DNA of 26,053 nt from contig JAMQCK010000363.1 in the NCBI GenBank assembly GCA_024196135.1, positions 1 to 26,053 on the forward strand, given 5' to 3'. Source of the DNA: Pleurotus ostreatus/Saccharomyces cerevisiae fusant (Eukaryota; Opisthokonta). The notes below the pieces were generated by a model that saw only the letters and a program-made list of their open reading frames with translations, searched no databases and was not told the origin of the DNA. The position numbers and the translations under genes were made by a program. Shown here one piece after another: positions 8,993 through 20,033 of this stretch. The stretch's first letter is position 1; every line of letters starts with the position of its first letter.

Positions 8993-10220
8993 CTACGCCG
9001 CGTTCCCGACGGTGATGTCGAGATTGGGCGGCATGCCGATCAGGTCCATCGCCGTTTTGACGGCCTTGTCGTTGTTGACGGTCGCGACGACAGTCTCGTC
9101 GATCGACACCAGCCGGGCCTCCTTGCCACGGGGCGTCTGGGGCTGCACGCTGCCGCCCGCGCTCTCGGAGGACGTGCGGCGGGCGGAGGCCCTAGCGCGC
9201 GTGCCGCGCGTGTTGCGGGGGAGCGGCTCGGCGGCGGACTCTGGCGTGGGCGGAACATCGACGGCCGGGCCGGGCGAGCCGACGTCCGCCTGATCCTTGG
9301 CCTGCCGGCTACGCACAGCGCGACGCTTGGTGGCTGGGTAGGGCGCGTCGGCGTCGTCGACCGCGGCGCGCTTGCGCTTCGCAGCAGAAGAGCCCCCACC
9401 CCCGCCGGCCGCGCGACGCTTGCGCGGGGTCGGCTTGCTGGGTGCCGGGGCCGGGGGATTGGCGGCGGGCTCAGCGATCGGGGCGACGGTGACGGCGTCG
9501 CGCAGCTTCGAAGTGCCATTGCGTTTGGCACGACTGCCAGACTTGCTGCCCGCGAGCTGGTAGTCTTCGATGATTGGGAGGCCATGGGCGAGCGCGTCAA
9601 GCGGAGGTAGTGATGTCGCCAACTTCCCGCGAGGGTGGTAAAGGGGCAGGTGGTCGTTCGATGTGCGTCTGCGCGCCTTGACAGTGCTAGGCACGGGAGG
9701 GCGCAAAACCCGAGGAATGGTGCGAGCGGATGGGGGTGACGTGGACGACGACTCGGAGGACGTCGACTCGTTGCTGGACGCGGTGGTCGTCCGGCGCATG
9801 ATGATGGGCCCCGACGCGCAGTCGGCAGTCGGGGAGCGGTAGGTGTGGGCGGGCTTGCGGCGCATGATGGACATGGCGATTGGATTCGTAGGTGGCGATT
9901 CTGTTGGGGGCGTCAGCCTGCTGTGGGAGCGCGGGGAGGTGCTGTAGGCGACGCACCGATTGCCCAGCGAAGTTCCCGAATGAGAAGTGGGTGTATAGTG
10001 CTTTCTCTTTCTGCTGCTGGTGATGGGCAGCGGGCTGCGAGGCGGGGGCGGGTTGGACAAGGTCCTGCGATTGGGAGACGCGGTCTAGCCTGTATGGGAA
10101 TTAGCTGCTGTGCGCCGCTGGCCATGTGCGAAAGACTCACAGATTCGCGCCGAGGAGGATGCTGGGGAGGTCGGCGGTGGCGAGGGCGGCGATGTTGTGC
10201 TTGCGTGCTCGTTTGTGGAC
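8993..10220 (-). CDS. Basic, disordered, probably nuclear protein (5' end unresolved)
   Basis: The frame 8993-9900 is clearly coding and ends VNNDKAVKTAMDLIG... and DITVGNAA. It is rich in Ser, Pro, Arg and Lys, with several nuclear-localisation-like clusters (PRKRRA, AKRKRA, TKRRAVRSRQ). One better ordered patch reads LPIIEDYQLAG. Upstream, a different frame is also strongly coding: KHNIAALATADLPSILLGAN (about 10141-10202) joins across a 51-base intron (10090-10140) to LLDRVSQSQDLVQPAP and then YTHFSFGNFAGQS. A good donor follows (9951-9956), but the best acceptor (9901) does not connect to the main frame, so the join is uncertain. A phase-compatible acceptor farther in would give a 103-base intron. 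I could not find the start codon. Two CCAAT-like elements (about 10268-10279) lie just upstream. I do not recognise the family. Confidence 0.6.
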
Positions 10221-10556
10221 GGGGGCAAGGGCAAGCGATTTCGACGAGCCGGGACGATCAATAAAAGCCAATAACCAATTCCCCGCACGTGCGCACGCCA
10301 CACAAGGGTTCACAAAATAGGAATCCCTTCAATCATCGGCCCTGACACTGATTGTCCCCGCCCAAGCCAGTGCTCATCCCTGTCTCGACGCAGACTTCAA
10401 CTGCTCCTCGACGTATCATCCGCCCTCATCACTGCGAGCATGGATATCAAGTGCGATCCGCAATGATCACCGTTAGACGCTAAGGGATGCGGTAAATGAG
10501 GCTGTCTCAGACTAAATGATCCATCCAAGTACAAGCGGGTCTACAATACATGTCCA
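10221..10556. other. Short intergenic region with paired CCAAT-like elements
   Basis: This lies between the 3' end of the large ATPase gene and the start of the basic protein gene, both on the minus strand. The minus strand carries ATTGG and TTGGC close together (+ strand GCCAATAACCAAT). This is compatible with a promoter for the basic protein gene, or with the unresolved first exon of that gene. Confidence 0.35.
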
Positions 10557-13500
10557 TCATGCACTACGTGCCAACAACTGACTGAAAGATACCATGTACT
10601 TTTCGCAGATTGCGGAGAAGTAGAATTCGTGCTCTGCGTTGTGAGGATGTACAAGGTTGTGCTGAGACGCAAATCAGCATATGGCCACCCGAACAAACAA
10701 TGACGAGACGTACCGCGATCTCATGCGCAAGCGTGAAGTAGTTCGACACGAACGCTTGGGCGAGCTTTCCTTGACGGACCTCCTGGTCATCTAGATCGAC
10801 ACTGGTCAGCGATGCAACCTGAGTCTGAGCGCGCTCGACTTACGCCAAGCCTCGTAGTACCGCAAGTTAAGGAAGATACTGCCGTTCCTATTGAACGCAA
10901 TGACACCTCCCGACATGTCCATGAACAAGTGCAAGCTCGAAAGCGGCAGTTGGTAGACATGCGCGAGCGGCATGATCACCCCAATGAACCGATTCAACGC
11001 ATCGCGCTTCCTCTCCAGGAACGTAGGCTTGTCGGGTACGTCTGTAGAAGTGTGAGTACACCGATCTCCCATCGCCTAGCCGACGCTGCCTACCTGGCGT
11101 CGCGTAGACCCTGAACGAACTTATAGTCCCTATGACGGAGTCGAACATTAGTCACGTGGGCGGACCTACAATGCACAAGACCCACCCAGCTGCGTCAAGT
11201 CGCCAACCTGGTTCGAGATATCGCAGTAGCCCTCATTCAGCGCCTCCCGTACGCGCTCCATATGCTCCTGCCCGTTCTTGATCACATTCGCTGACTCCGC
11301 GCGACACCCTTGCATTGCAATGTCGACGTTGCGATCTGGCCACGCTTCAGTTCCTTGAGACTCCCGCTTTCGTCAACATCACCCACCGATATTGGACCAG
11401 GGCGTCACCGCCGGCCCTTGTGGCTGAGGCTGCGGCGTCATGGCACCACCCATAGACGGTCCAGGCGTGGGCGTGGGCATGGCCCCGAACTTGTTCTTCC
11501 ACTTCTGCAGTGTCGACTGGGGCCGCGAGAAAGATTCCGTCACCGAATCCATGATCGACGGGGCCTTCTCTACCGCAGTCGCAGACGAGTCCGTCGAGTC
11601 CCGCGCCGCTATCTGGGGCGGAGGTTGGGATATAGGTGGCTTAGTGTCCCTCGGCGGTGCTGGAGGTGCGAAGCCGCCCGGCACGGAGGGCGTGTTGTCC
11701 TCTTCCTGCTGCCTCTGCCGTGCGGAGAGAAGGGTCGCCGCTTTCTGTTGAGCTTCCCTCGCTTCATGATCTGCCTTCTTCTGCCGCAAGATCCTGTCCA
11801 CTGTATTGCGGTAATGTATCAGTCATCATGCGCGTAATTTAGACATCCGGGGCGTTGCACTCACCGTTGTACCCACGCCGCTTTAGCGACTTCAGGTCAG
11901 TAGACAGAATCGTCATGAATAGCAGTGCATCATGCGCCCTCGGGGACTCGAACAGGATGCGATTCAGCGAAGTTGCTACTCTGCCTGAGGATCAGCACGC
12001 GCCTTCTTGGGGTAACTTCGCTTGCACTCACTCATACATGTCGATCTGGGCATTGGTTGCCACCCAGAGCTCGACCTGAGATCCATTCCGCCTCGCTACC
12101 GCGCTTGCATCCTGCCGATTCGACAATCGTAGTCGACCGAAGTTGAGCGTCTTCGTCACCGCAAGCGTCCCGAAGGAACGAACGATGAAGTTGTCGGCGG
12201 TCAACTGGACACGCATTGTTCGTGCATGACTGTGATCGTGCAAGAACAGTGGCAGACGCTCAAGCACAAGCGCCTTGATAGCTTGGGCGGGCTTGTGGTT
12301 GGTGACCTCACCGCCGAAGTTGAAGTCCTCTTTGACGATGGAGCTCAGGCGCCGTGAGCCAAGGTTGCCGTAGAACTCTGAAGATCCTATCAGCGAGACC
12401 AACGCGTACTTAGAGATGCCAGACTCACTCTCCAGAATGTCTTCCTGTGGCGCAGTGAACAACTTGTCGCCGAATATTTGCAGAGCAATCGAGTCATCCG
12501 CAACCACGATCTCCTCCGGACGCTTCAAGTCGTACTGCAACTCCCAATCATCCTCATCATCCAACTCCGCCTCCTTGCTCGTCGCTTGCTTCGGTTTCCG
12601 CTGTATGCCCAGAAGTACATTCCCGCGCTTCAACCGCGCCATCGTCGTCGAGGATACCAACGCGCTGTTCACTGCGATGTTGCGCAGCTCGTTCAGGAAG
12701 CTGCGAATACCCATTAGCACCAGGAACACGACTCACTAGCACACCTTCACTCACTTCTGCGGCCCTTCCGAAAGCTGGTAGAACTTATACGGGTCGGCCA
12801 GAAGCATCTGCGCAATCTGCTCGACCGTCGGCTCCTGCTTCGTGCCGACCGCACTGAGGAAGCCGTTCGCCGCAGAGCCGAAATCGACGAAGACGAAGAG
12901 CTTGGAGTGCAGCTGGCCCTTCGACTGGCCACCAAAAAAGCAATGTGTGGGAGGTAGGTGGCGGAGGGTGGATGTCTCCTTGTCGCGCACGGGCACCATG
13001 TTGAGGGCCGAGAGGGCTACTAGCTCGGCGTTGGTGAAGTCTAGGCGAGTGATTACGCTGAAGATCAGAACATATCGTAAAGGGCGTACCTGCTATTCTT
13101 GTTGCCAGCAACGAGAACCACACCTTCGCTTGTTCCTCGTCTTTCGGCGGATTTCGCCTGAGGTGTTCAACGAGCAAGCCAGTAGGCGGCTGCTTCTGGA
13201 TCTTCAACTTGGTGACGATGTCCTTCGGCGCACGAGGATCGACGACGGTATACCCGAAGGCAATCCATTCCACGTTGGCGTAGACCTACGATTTCGTAAG
13301 TCATGTGTATGTGAACCTCACGGCTGAACATACCTCTTTGGGGGTCACCATACAGTAGACGGGCTTCTCTATGGTGCCCTTCATGGCTGGTATGAAGGCG
13401 ACGTCTCGGAAGTCGAATGGCTGGTACTCCTTGCTATACCGTTGGTCGAACTGGGCGAGCAAGTACTTCATGGCGTTCTCGTGAATCTGCAGACGATCAG

Positions 13501-16500
13501 TCGAACCAACATCTCTGGCTATACACCCTTTCTACCCACCTTCTCATCCGGACTGGCGCAGAGGGCGACGAGCGTGGCCAAAGGAGGGAACCTTCTAAGC
13601 CCCAGCTTGAACAAGAACTGAGCTGTGAGCCAAGTCAAACGCACTCTACATAAGTTTGACTACACCAGTCACTGACCTTCTTCCGAATTACTCCTCCACT
13701 TGACCTGCGTTCCCCAGTCGATGACCGGTAGCCCAAGTTGCCTAAAGGTGTCCAGAGGTTCGTACAAGTCCTTGGCAAGATAGCGCGTTGGCTTGCCATC
13801 TTCCTTCTCAACCTGACCTTCAGCGAAGAATGCCTTGGTCGAGACTAGTTTCCTCATCTCTTCTGGTGATAAGGTCGACTGCACCGACGCGAAGTACTTC
13901 ACGAGCTCGGGGATCGTCCACTGATTGGTCTTGACCATTCTGCCGCAAGCTTCAGTATTCTGGCATCTCAGGATATGAATCACGCTCACCGGTCGAAGAT
14001 CAGCTGCAGCTCGACGTGCTTGCGCACGCCAACGTCTTGGAGCAACTTGGCCAGGTTACCGCGCACCGCTGTGCCCGACGGCAGGCTGACGACCGGGAGG
14101 TCATGGAAGATATCCGCGCTCGCAAAGTACGCTTGCTGGGGTTTCTGCAATCCCGCGCTGGTGGGTACACATGTCCTGTCCCGCAACAACGCCAAGGCCT
14201 CGCCCTTCAGCGCCGTCGAGAGTGCAGGCCACGCTCGCGCTAGTGTCGTAAGCACCCGCTCCGCCCATTCCGGGTTCGCCGTCAGGTCGTACGCCGCATC
14301 CTTCCCCACCACAGCACTGCTGCACAGATGCTCCAACCATTCCACAGTCGACAGCTCCGTCCACCCAAACGCAGACGCCAACACCAGCGGCTCGAACTGC
14401 TTGCTAACCTCCGCAGGCAAAAGATGCGGTGGCAACGGGCCCTCCGGTATGATCACCGTCCGCGGCGTCGCATACGTCTCGATCGTGCTGAGCGGCAGGA
14501 TCCTCTCCCCCTCCGTCCCACTGCCCAAGATGAGCACCGCAGCACCCAGCAGCTGCCCCCGCACGCTCTCGAAGCGCCCGCGGTCAAGCTGCTTGCTCGC
14601 ATCCGCCCACCAGCGCATGCACGCGACCATCTCCGCCTCGGGCAGCGGCCGCGCAGCGAGCTCAGCAAGCACATCGTCGAACGTGACATCGCGCACGATC
14701 CCACGAGCAGCCAGCGCGCCCACCATCGCCGGCGCGCCGTCCACGATGGCATCGGGCACCGTGGGCAGCTGCTTCAGGAAGGCCGCGTAGGAGGCGTGCG
14801 GCATGCGGACAGAGCAGTCGGCGCGGACGCCGCTGGTGGAGAGGAGGGGGAAGTTCTTGGCGGGAGAACAACCGAAGAAACCGGCCTCAATGAGGCTGGA
14901 GACGGCGTGCGAGGGGGTGGATTGGTGGAAGGTAAAGAACTTGAGAGCGTGTAGGGCCCGGGCGGTGAGCCAGGTCTTCAGGTCGTCACTTGGTGAGGGA
15001 CCGGCGCCCTGCCAGAGCTCGCGAATGCCGCCTAGTTCGACCTCATATGCCGCACGAGCCAGGATACCACCCATATGCAGCAACTCCCGGTTCCAGACAG
15101 CGACGTTGCGATCTCTGTTCAGACTGTCAGCCTTCGTCGACCGTCCTGCAGCACGGGAGCTCACGCAAGATCGATCGTCTCCCGCTCCACCGTCGGGATG
15201 AACCTCGACGCCATATGCCCGCCCAAGCCAGTCGTCTGCGCCGTCGCATGTCCCTAAAAACGAGAAAACCGAAAATCATCTTTCCATTCATTCGACCTAC
15301 ATAACGAAGACATACAATGAATAGCTTGGTGGTACCCTGCCCGTCGAGATCCGCTCTCAGCCCTTGGAAGATGCTACCCAGTTCCGACGCAACCTGCTCG
15401 TCCTCCTTCTTGCTGGCGTCGTACTCGTCTTTCGCAGTCTATAATAGTGTAAGCGACCCTCGCTTGGAGAATGAGAGAGAGAGGGCTCACGTAGATCAAG
15501 CTGTACTTGACGGCCTTCGGCGGGTTCTTCTGCATCGAGCGGTACAGCTCCGCGGTCATCTTCCTATCAAGGGTAACGTCCATATCCATCGTGAAGATCG
15601 ACAAGTTCACACTCGTCTCCTCAACCTTTCTCGGATCCTTCTTGACTGGAGGCGGCGGGGGTGGCTGCTGTGGGGCGATTTGCGGGGTCGAAGCAGTTGC
15701 AGCAGCAAAAGAGAACAGAGACTTGAAGAAGCCTTGCGGCTTTTCCTCCTTCTTGACAGCGGCAGGGCGAGGTGGCGGTTTCTCCGTCCCAGACGTGTAC
15801 ACCCAGCGCATCACCTCAGCCTTGATGCTCACAGCTATGAATACATAAGTAACGGGTAAGCTATCGAGCTCGATGACTTACAAGTCGAGCGCAACTGCTT
15901 GGCGCTCATGATCTTCGCAGGTCCTCGCGTCGTCATGTAGCGAGGGAAGGTCATTGGCTTGGGTACGCTGTTGCCCTTCGTCAGTCGTACAAGCCGCTTG
16001 CCGTCTAGGAACACGCTGATCTCGGAGAGTGTGGTCATGAAGGTAATTGAGGAAGCAAGGAAACGCGTGAAGTCGAAGGCGACGGGGATGGGGCCAGCTT
16101 CGCGCAGAGGCATCTCGAACGATGTCCACTTCTCGGCCTCTTCGGTGGTAGATTCAGTCTCTCCTCTTCGAGCGAGAAGCTGTCGCAAAGTTAGCTATGT
16201 GTAGCGGGACGGAATGCGACCTTATATTGCTCACCTGGTCCTTATTCCAGTGAAAGCCCATCCACTTATCTGCGCATCAGATGAGTGGTGGCACCGGTGG
16301 GATACAGTGGACACGCACCCCCTGAAGTGACGAAAGGTTCCTCAGTGACGGAGAATAAGCTGTAGAAGCCTAAGGATATTCAGGTATGGCTTCACAGCCG
16401 AATGGATGCGACGCACCTACGCCGAATGCACCGATCTTGTCTTCGTCAGGGTTTCCCTCCGCTGGCGGTAGCTCAGTGAATTAACCCCGAATAGATAGCG

Positions 16501-16961
16501 TCTCACGTACCAATCTTCTTGAGTCGATCCCAGTCCTCATTGCGAAATAAAATGCCGTTGTTCTTGAACGTCCATTGGTGTACTTGTATCTTCTTCAAGT
16601 CGGGCAAGTCACTAGAGTCTAGATTTGTAGTCGATGCAGCTTCAGTCCCTTCGCCAGACTTGGCCGAGAGGTATTCCTGCGTCTCAAAGTGAATTTCTAC
16701 TGCCTTCGACTGCGCGTCGTCCGAGTTCTGCAGCACTACGAACGCGTAATCAGCGAGGATGGGTGTAGTCGTTGCGGCGATCACGTACGTTCGCGGAAGA
16801 CGGTGAATTCCCCAGAGTAGCGGGCGAGAACCTTGTCAATGAGAGCTCTCTGGTTAACCTGTACGGCCTCGTCGTGACCTTGGTCCCACTTCAGCTGTTG
16901 TCAGCAATGGCATACTGTCCGCGACTTCACGACGCACCAGGGCATTTCGGCGGGACGCCAT
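10557..16961 (-). CDS. Giant sacsin/HSP90-like ATPase-fold protein with DUF3684 region
   Basis: This gene has about 25 exons and encodes about 1,740 residues. The first thirteen exons, worked out to the base, are 16938-16961, 16789-16894, 16511-16735, 16417-16461, 16319-16369, 16235-16269, 15882-16179, 15491-15834, 15316-15438, 15165-15253, 13990-15114, 13677-13939 and 13540-13622. The N-terminus MASRRNAL leads to RALIDKVLARYSGEF and then FRELLQNSDDA, the N-box of GHKL ATPases. After a linker comes IGAFGVGFYSLFSVTEEP, the glycine-rich lid motif as in sacsin. The rest is the long region I recognise as DUF3684 (for example NVAVWNRELLHMGG and KVWFSLLATRI), a Gln/Pro/Ala linker (11400-11800), and a final helical part with FVSNYFTLAHEIAHNLVHPHN. 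The last exon is 10560-10661. Junctions between 11040 and 11400 are less certain. Biochemical role is unknown. By fold I infer an ATP-dependent, chaperone-like function, probably cytosolic since there is no signal peptide. Confidence 0.88.
12378..12428 (-). other. Stop-free intron, multiple of three, inside the DUF3684 gene
   Basis: On the coding strand this 51-base segment starts GTGAGT and ends TCTTCAG. It has no stop codon in the reading frame, so retention would insert 17 residues. Removal joins DILE to KFYGNLGSRRLSS, which reads better. Skipping or retention would both keep the frame. Confidence 0.6.
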
Positions 16962-17346
16962 TTTCCCACAACTTTCTCCCTAGTCCAGCAGAGAGGTAGA
17001 GGCTTGCCCAAGTGAGTCTCGATACCGCGGATGAGGGTGGGACGTAACGAACAGCTCGGACAGATGGCGGTTTGCAGCGTTCGCCGCAACGCCACATTGG
17101 TCCGGGCCGGGCGCCGGACGCACGCGCGGGGAAGTTCCCGGTGACGCGCCACTGCGACGAGACCAAGGCTAGACACTCGACTCGGTTGCGCACGGCGACC
17201 AGCAGCCAGCAGACCCCTCGCCGTCGTCCTCGTTGCCGCCAGCGGTCACGCAACAATAAATAAATTCTGCCCTTGTCCTTGCTCCCGACCGTCAGCTGCC
17301 CTGCACTTCCCTCTGACAGCTGGCGCGAGCATCGTGTCGGGCAGCC
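16962..17346. promoter_or_regulatory. Divergent promoter between the DUF3684 gene and the F-box/LRR gene
   Basis: 385 bases separate the start codons of two genes transcribed away from each other. There is an ATTGG (inverted CCAAT) at about 17096-17100 and an AATAAATAAA-like AT-rich patch at about 17253-17264 in otherwise GC-rich DNA. The two genes may share promoter elements. Confidence 0.5.
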
Positions 17347-19770
17347 ATGCAGTCGCCGCTTGAAGCACTCCCGGACAATGTCCTCGCAAGTACGTGCACC
17401 TTATACAACACGGTAACATCCGCCATAATTTTGTCGCGCAGAACTCGTCAAGGCAATCCTCGACAGCGATCCTTCCTCCGCACCCCTGTGTCTCGCCTCG
17501 TTAGGCTCCCTCATACATACCGCAAGCGCAGCAGAACTCTTCAGCCACCTTCGCTTACTAGACGACGATGCCGCGCTAGCCCTGGAATACCCAGCGACCT
17601 CACGAAGCAACGCATTCGCCTTGCTGTCGAACCCATTGCGTTACGGATGGGCAGTAAAGACCTTCGAACTGGGCGACCCCGCACCAGAAGTACTACAAGA
17701 CGAATCCTATCGGCCCATCGACGCCGATGAGCTGGCCCGTTTGCTAAGAGCATGCCCCAATACCGAGGAGTTCTTGTGGACATCATCAATGCCTCCACCT
17801 GATGGGCTATGCGAGGTGCTGTTGTCGCCATATTTCATGGCATGCCCGCTGACACTTGTCTTTAAGATGCTCATGGACAAGCCTCAACTGAGAAGGTTCA
17901 TCGTAAACCCCTCACATCCCCAAGTACCACCCGCTCGCCATTTACTCGCCAAGTGGGATGCTCTCTCGCTTCCCTGTCTTTCGGGTCTCTCATCCCTCGA
18001 AATATCTCGGCCTCTCACGCAATCAGGGGCTCACTCGCTTTCTACCTTGCTCACCTCGCTCGCCCCGACATTGGAGTGTCTTAGCCTCGACTTTGTTTGG
18101 CTGGACGACTCAATATGCGAAGACATCGCGGCCCTAAGTCGCTTGCGCAAGCTACGGTTGAGCACCGGTGGAACCAAGCTGACAGATGGCGGGGTCATCA
18201 CACTGATGGAGGGCTGCGACGCGCTACAAGAATTGATACTCGACGACGTCGAAGGTAAGGCGCATCATACCGCTCAAGGTCATGACTTCATGCCTTCTAC
18301 ATATACTCAGGCCGGCTGAGCCGCTGCCTCTGGACAAAGCCCCTCAGCTACCCAAAGCAACTGCACACCTTGCAAATCATCTTCAGCGAGGCCGAACACC
18401 ACCATTCGTGGTCGGCTGATCACCTGGCCTCCATTCACGAATTCCCGCTCGAGAACCTGACGAGCCTATCTGTCACCCGCCGCCTCGCTCCGCCAACCCC
18501 GGACGGCGTCTACGTCCGTTCGACCGTCGGCGACGCCGTCGCTCTTCGCCCGCTCCCTCCGGACCTGCTTGACAAGCTCTCCTCATGCCCGTCGCTGAAA
18601 AACCTCGATCTCGACTTCTGGTCGTGCTCAATCTCCGACGTGAAGACGCTGGTGCAAAAATGCCAGCAGCTCGAGGTATCGCTCACGCGACCTGTCGTCG
18701 CGCAACTGCTGACCCCCTGCAGACGTTGCGGATATGCATGGATGCGCCGTTTTTGAAGCTTCTTGGCCTCGCGTCGTCCTTCTCGCTTCTGTCGAACCTG
18801 CGTACGCTGTCGGTCTCGGTTATGGAGGAACATGCGCCTGGGAAGGCGCCCATACCTTCGGTACCGGGACAGTCAGCCGCGGTTACGAAAGGCGAGGATG
18901 AGTCGATGCCTAGCACTGTACGAGATATCAAGAAATTCGCCCGGAAGATGTCAAAGCTCTCATTACTCGGTAAGAGCCATTTGACTTCTTCACGATGAAC
19001 ACCCGTCTCACCATCGCACAGAATGGTACGGCCACGGTGCCCGCGGCTCCTGGGCCATCGAGCACTCCGCCACCGCCTCCAAACTCGGCCCCACGGTCAC
19101 TGTCGAGTACTCGCCACCCAGTATCCCCACCTCCGTATGGCAAATCGTCCAAACACGTGCGGGGTGGACGACAGACCACCACGACGGCACCGCCTACCGA
19201 CGCGCGGGCCACGACTGGGCCGGCGACCTCGCGGACTCGACGATCGCGCGCACGGAGCTTGAACATCCCTCCGTGGCGTCGGGCGTACGCAAGGCGCGCG
19301 CGCCGTCGTTGTCGCTGTCGTCCTCGTCGTCGAGCGGGGATACAAGTCTGAACTTGTTGGCGACGCCGCCATCGTCCGCGCTGTTCTCGCCATCGTTCTT
19401 GCCTGGCGATGGCAAGGGTGGTCCACCGTCGTCTCCGGAGCTGGCCGACGATCAGATCGCGGACGACGTGCCCTCGATGCAGCGTCGGTCGCCCGGGAGG
19501 CCTCGTCGACGCGTCACGTCCGACTCTGCGAAGAAGTCGAACACGGATAGCACAAGCACCGGTGCGCCGCGGTCTTCCAAAGGTGTATCATCGAGGTCGC
19601 AGAACGGGGACGCACCTCCGAGGCGGGACGCAGGGAAGGCTGGGACCGGACGTACGCGTGGCGGGCGCAGGAATTCTGAACGGGCGGGTGGTCTTGGGGA
19701 GTCGATACCGCCTCCGACAACGGCGCGCGGCGGTGCTCGAGGGGGTCGGCGGCGGATGTCTTCTGCCTGA
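17347..19770 (+). CDS. F-box/LRR-like protein with AT-hook-bearing disordered tail
   Basis: Exons: 17347-17389, 17442-18254, 18311-18675, 18723-18969 and 19022-19770, 738 residues. Introns are 47-56 bases. The N-terminus (MQSPLEALPDNVLAKLVKAI, then CLASLGSLI and AELFSHLRLL) has the pattern of a degenerate F-box. Residues about 90-450 form leucine-rich repeats of the RNI type: LSGLSSLEIS, APTLECLSLDFVWLD, LRKLRLSTGG, CDALQELILDDV, CPSLKNLDLDFWSCS, LETLRICMD. Basidiomycetes carry many such proteins, thought to recruit substrates to SCF ubiquitin ligases. Unusual is the last quarter. After a globular piece rich in Trp (about 490-570) there is a Ser-rich disordered tail with an AT-hook-like GRPRRR near residue 647 and RGGRR/GGRRR repeats at the end. 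These suggest nucleic-acid binding and a nuclear location. Ubiquitin-ligase function is inferred only. Confidence 0.85.
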
Positions 19771-20011
19771 AGGGTGAACGGTGAATGAATCAAAGCGTCG
19801 GGTGCGACGCAAAGCGCAATGCGTTTTTCTTCCAATCTTCGTCTTCTCTCATGCATCCCAACTTTTTCGAACTTCATATTCGTCCTCTTCAAATGTAGGA
19901 GGATGTATTATCTTTGTGACCAAACGCTTACGCGGTCGTCCCGCGTCCACCCTCCTCCATGTTCATGGCCTGTACATATATGCGCCTCTTCGTTCTTCTT
20001 CCCTATCTCTC

Positions 20012-20033
20012 CCGTCTGGCGCCCGCCAGACGG
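20012..20033. repeat. Inverted repeat, 10-bp arms, 2-base spacer
   Basis: The arms CCGTCTGGCG and CGCCAGACGG are perfectly complementary and separated by CC. The element lies about 240 bases downstream of the F-box/LRR stop codon, so it could form a hairpin in that transcript's 3' UTR or serve as a dimeric protein site. Confidence 0.7.

Noticed and set aside
9040..9600. 186-codon minus-strand ORF rich in Arg/Pro/Ser
   Set aside because: It overlaps the basic protein frame in another phase. The main frame contains the ordered patch LPIIEDYQLAG and a sensible C-terminus.
11920..11960. GGACTCGAACAGG, resembling a tRNA T-arm
   Set aside because: It is inside a clearly coding exon of the DUF3684 gene, and no acceptor stem or anticodon arm can be drawn around it.
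13975..14790. 271-codon + strand ORF
   Set aside because: It is antisense to the large DUF3684 exon 13990-15114, whose reading frame is clearly conserved. This one is a GC-rich shadow.
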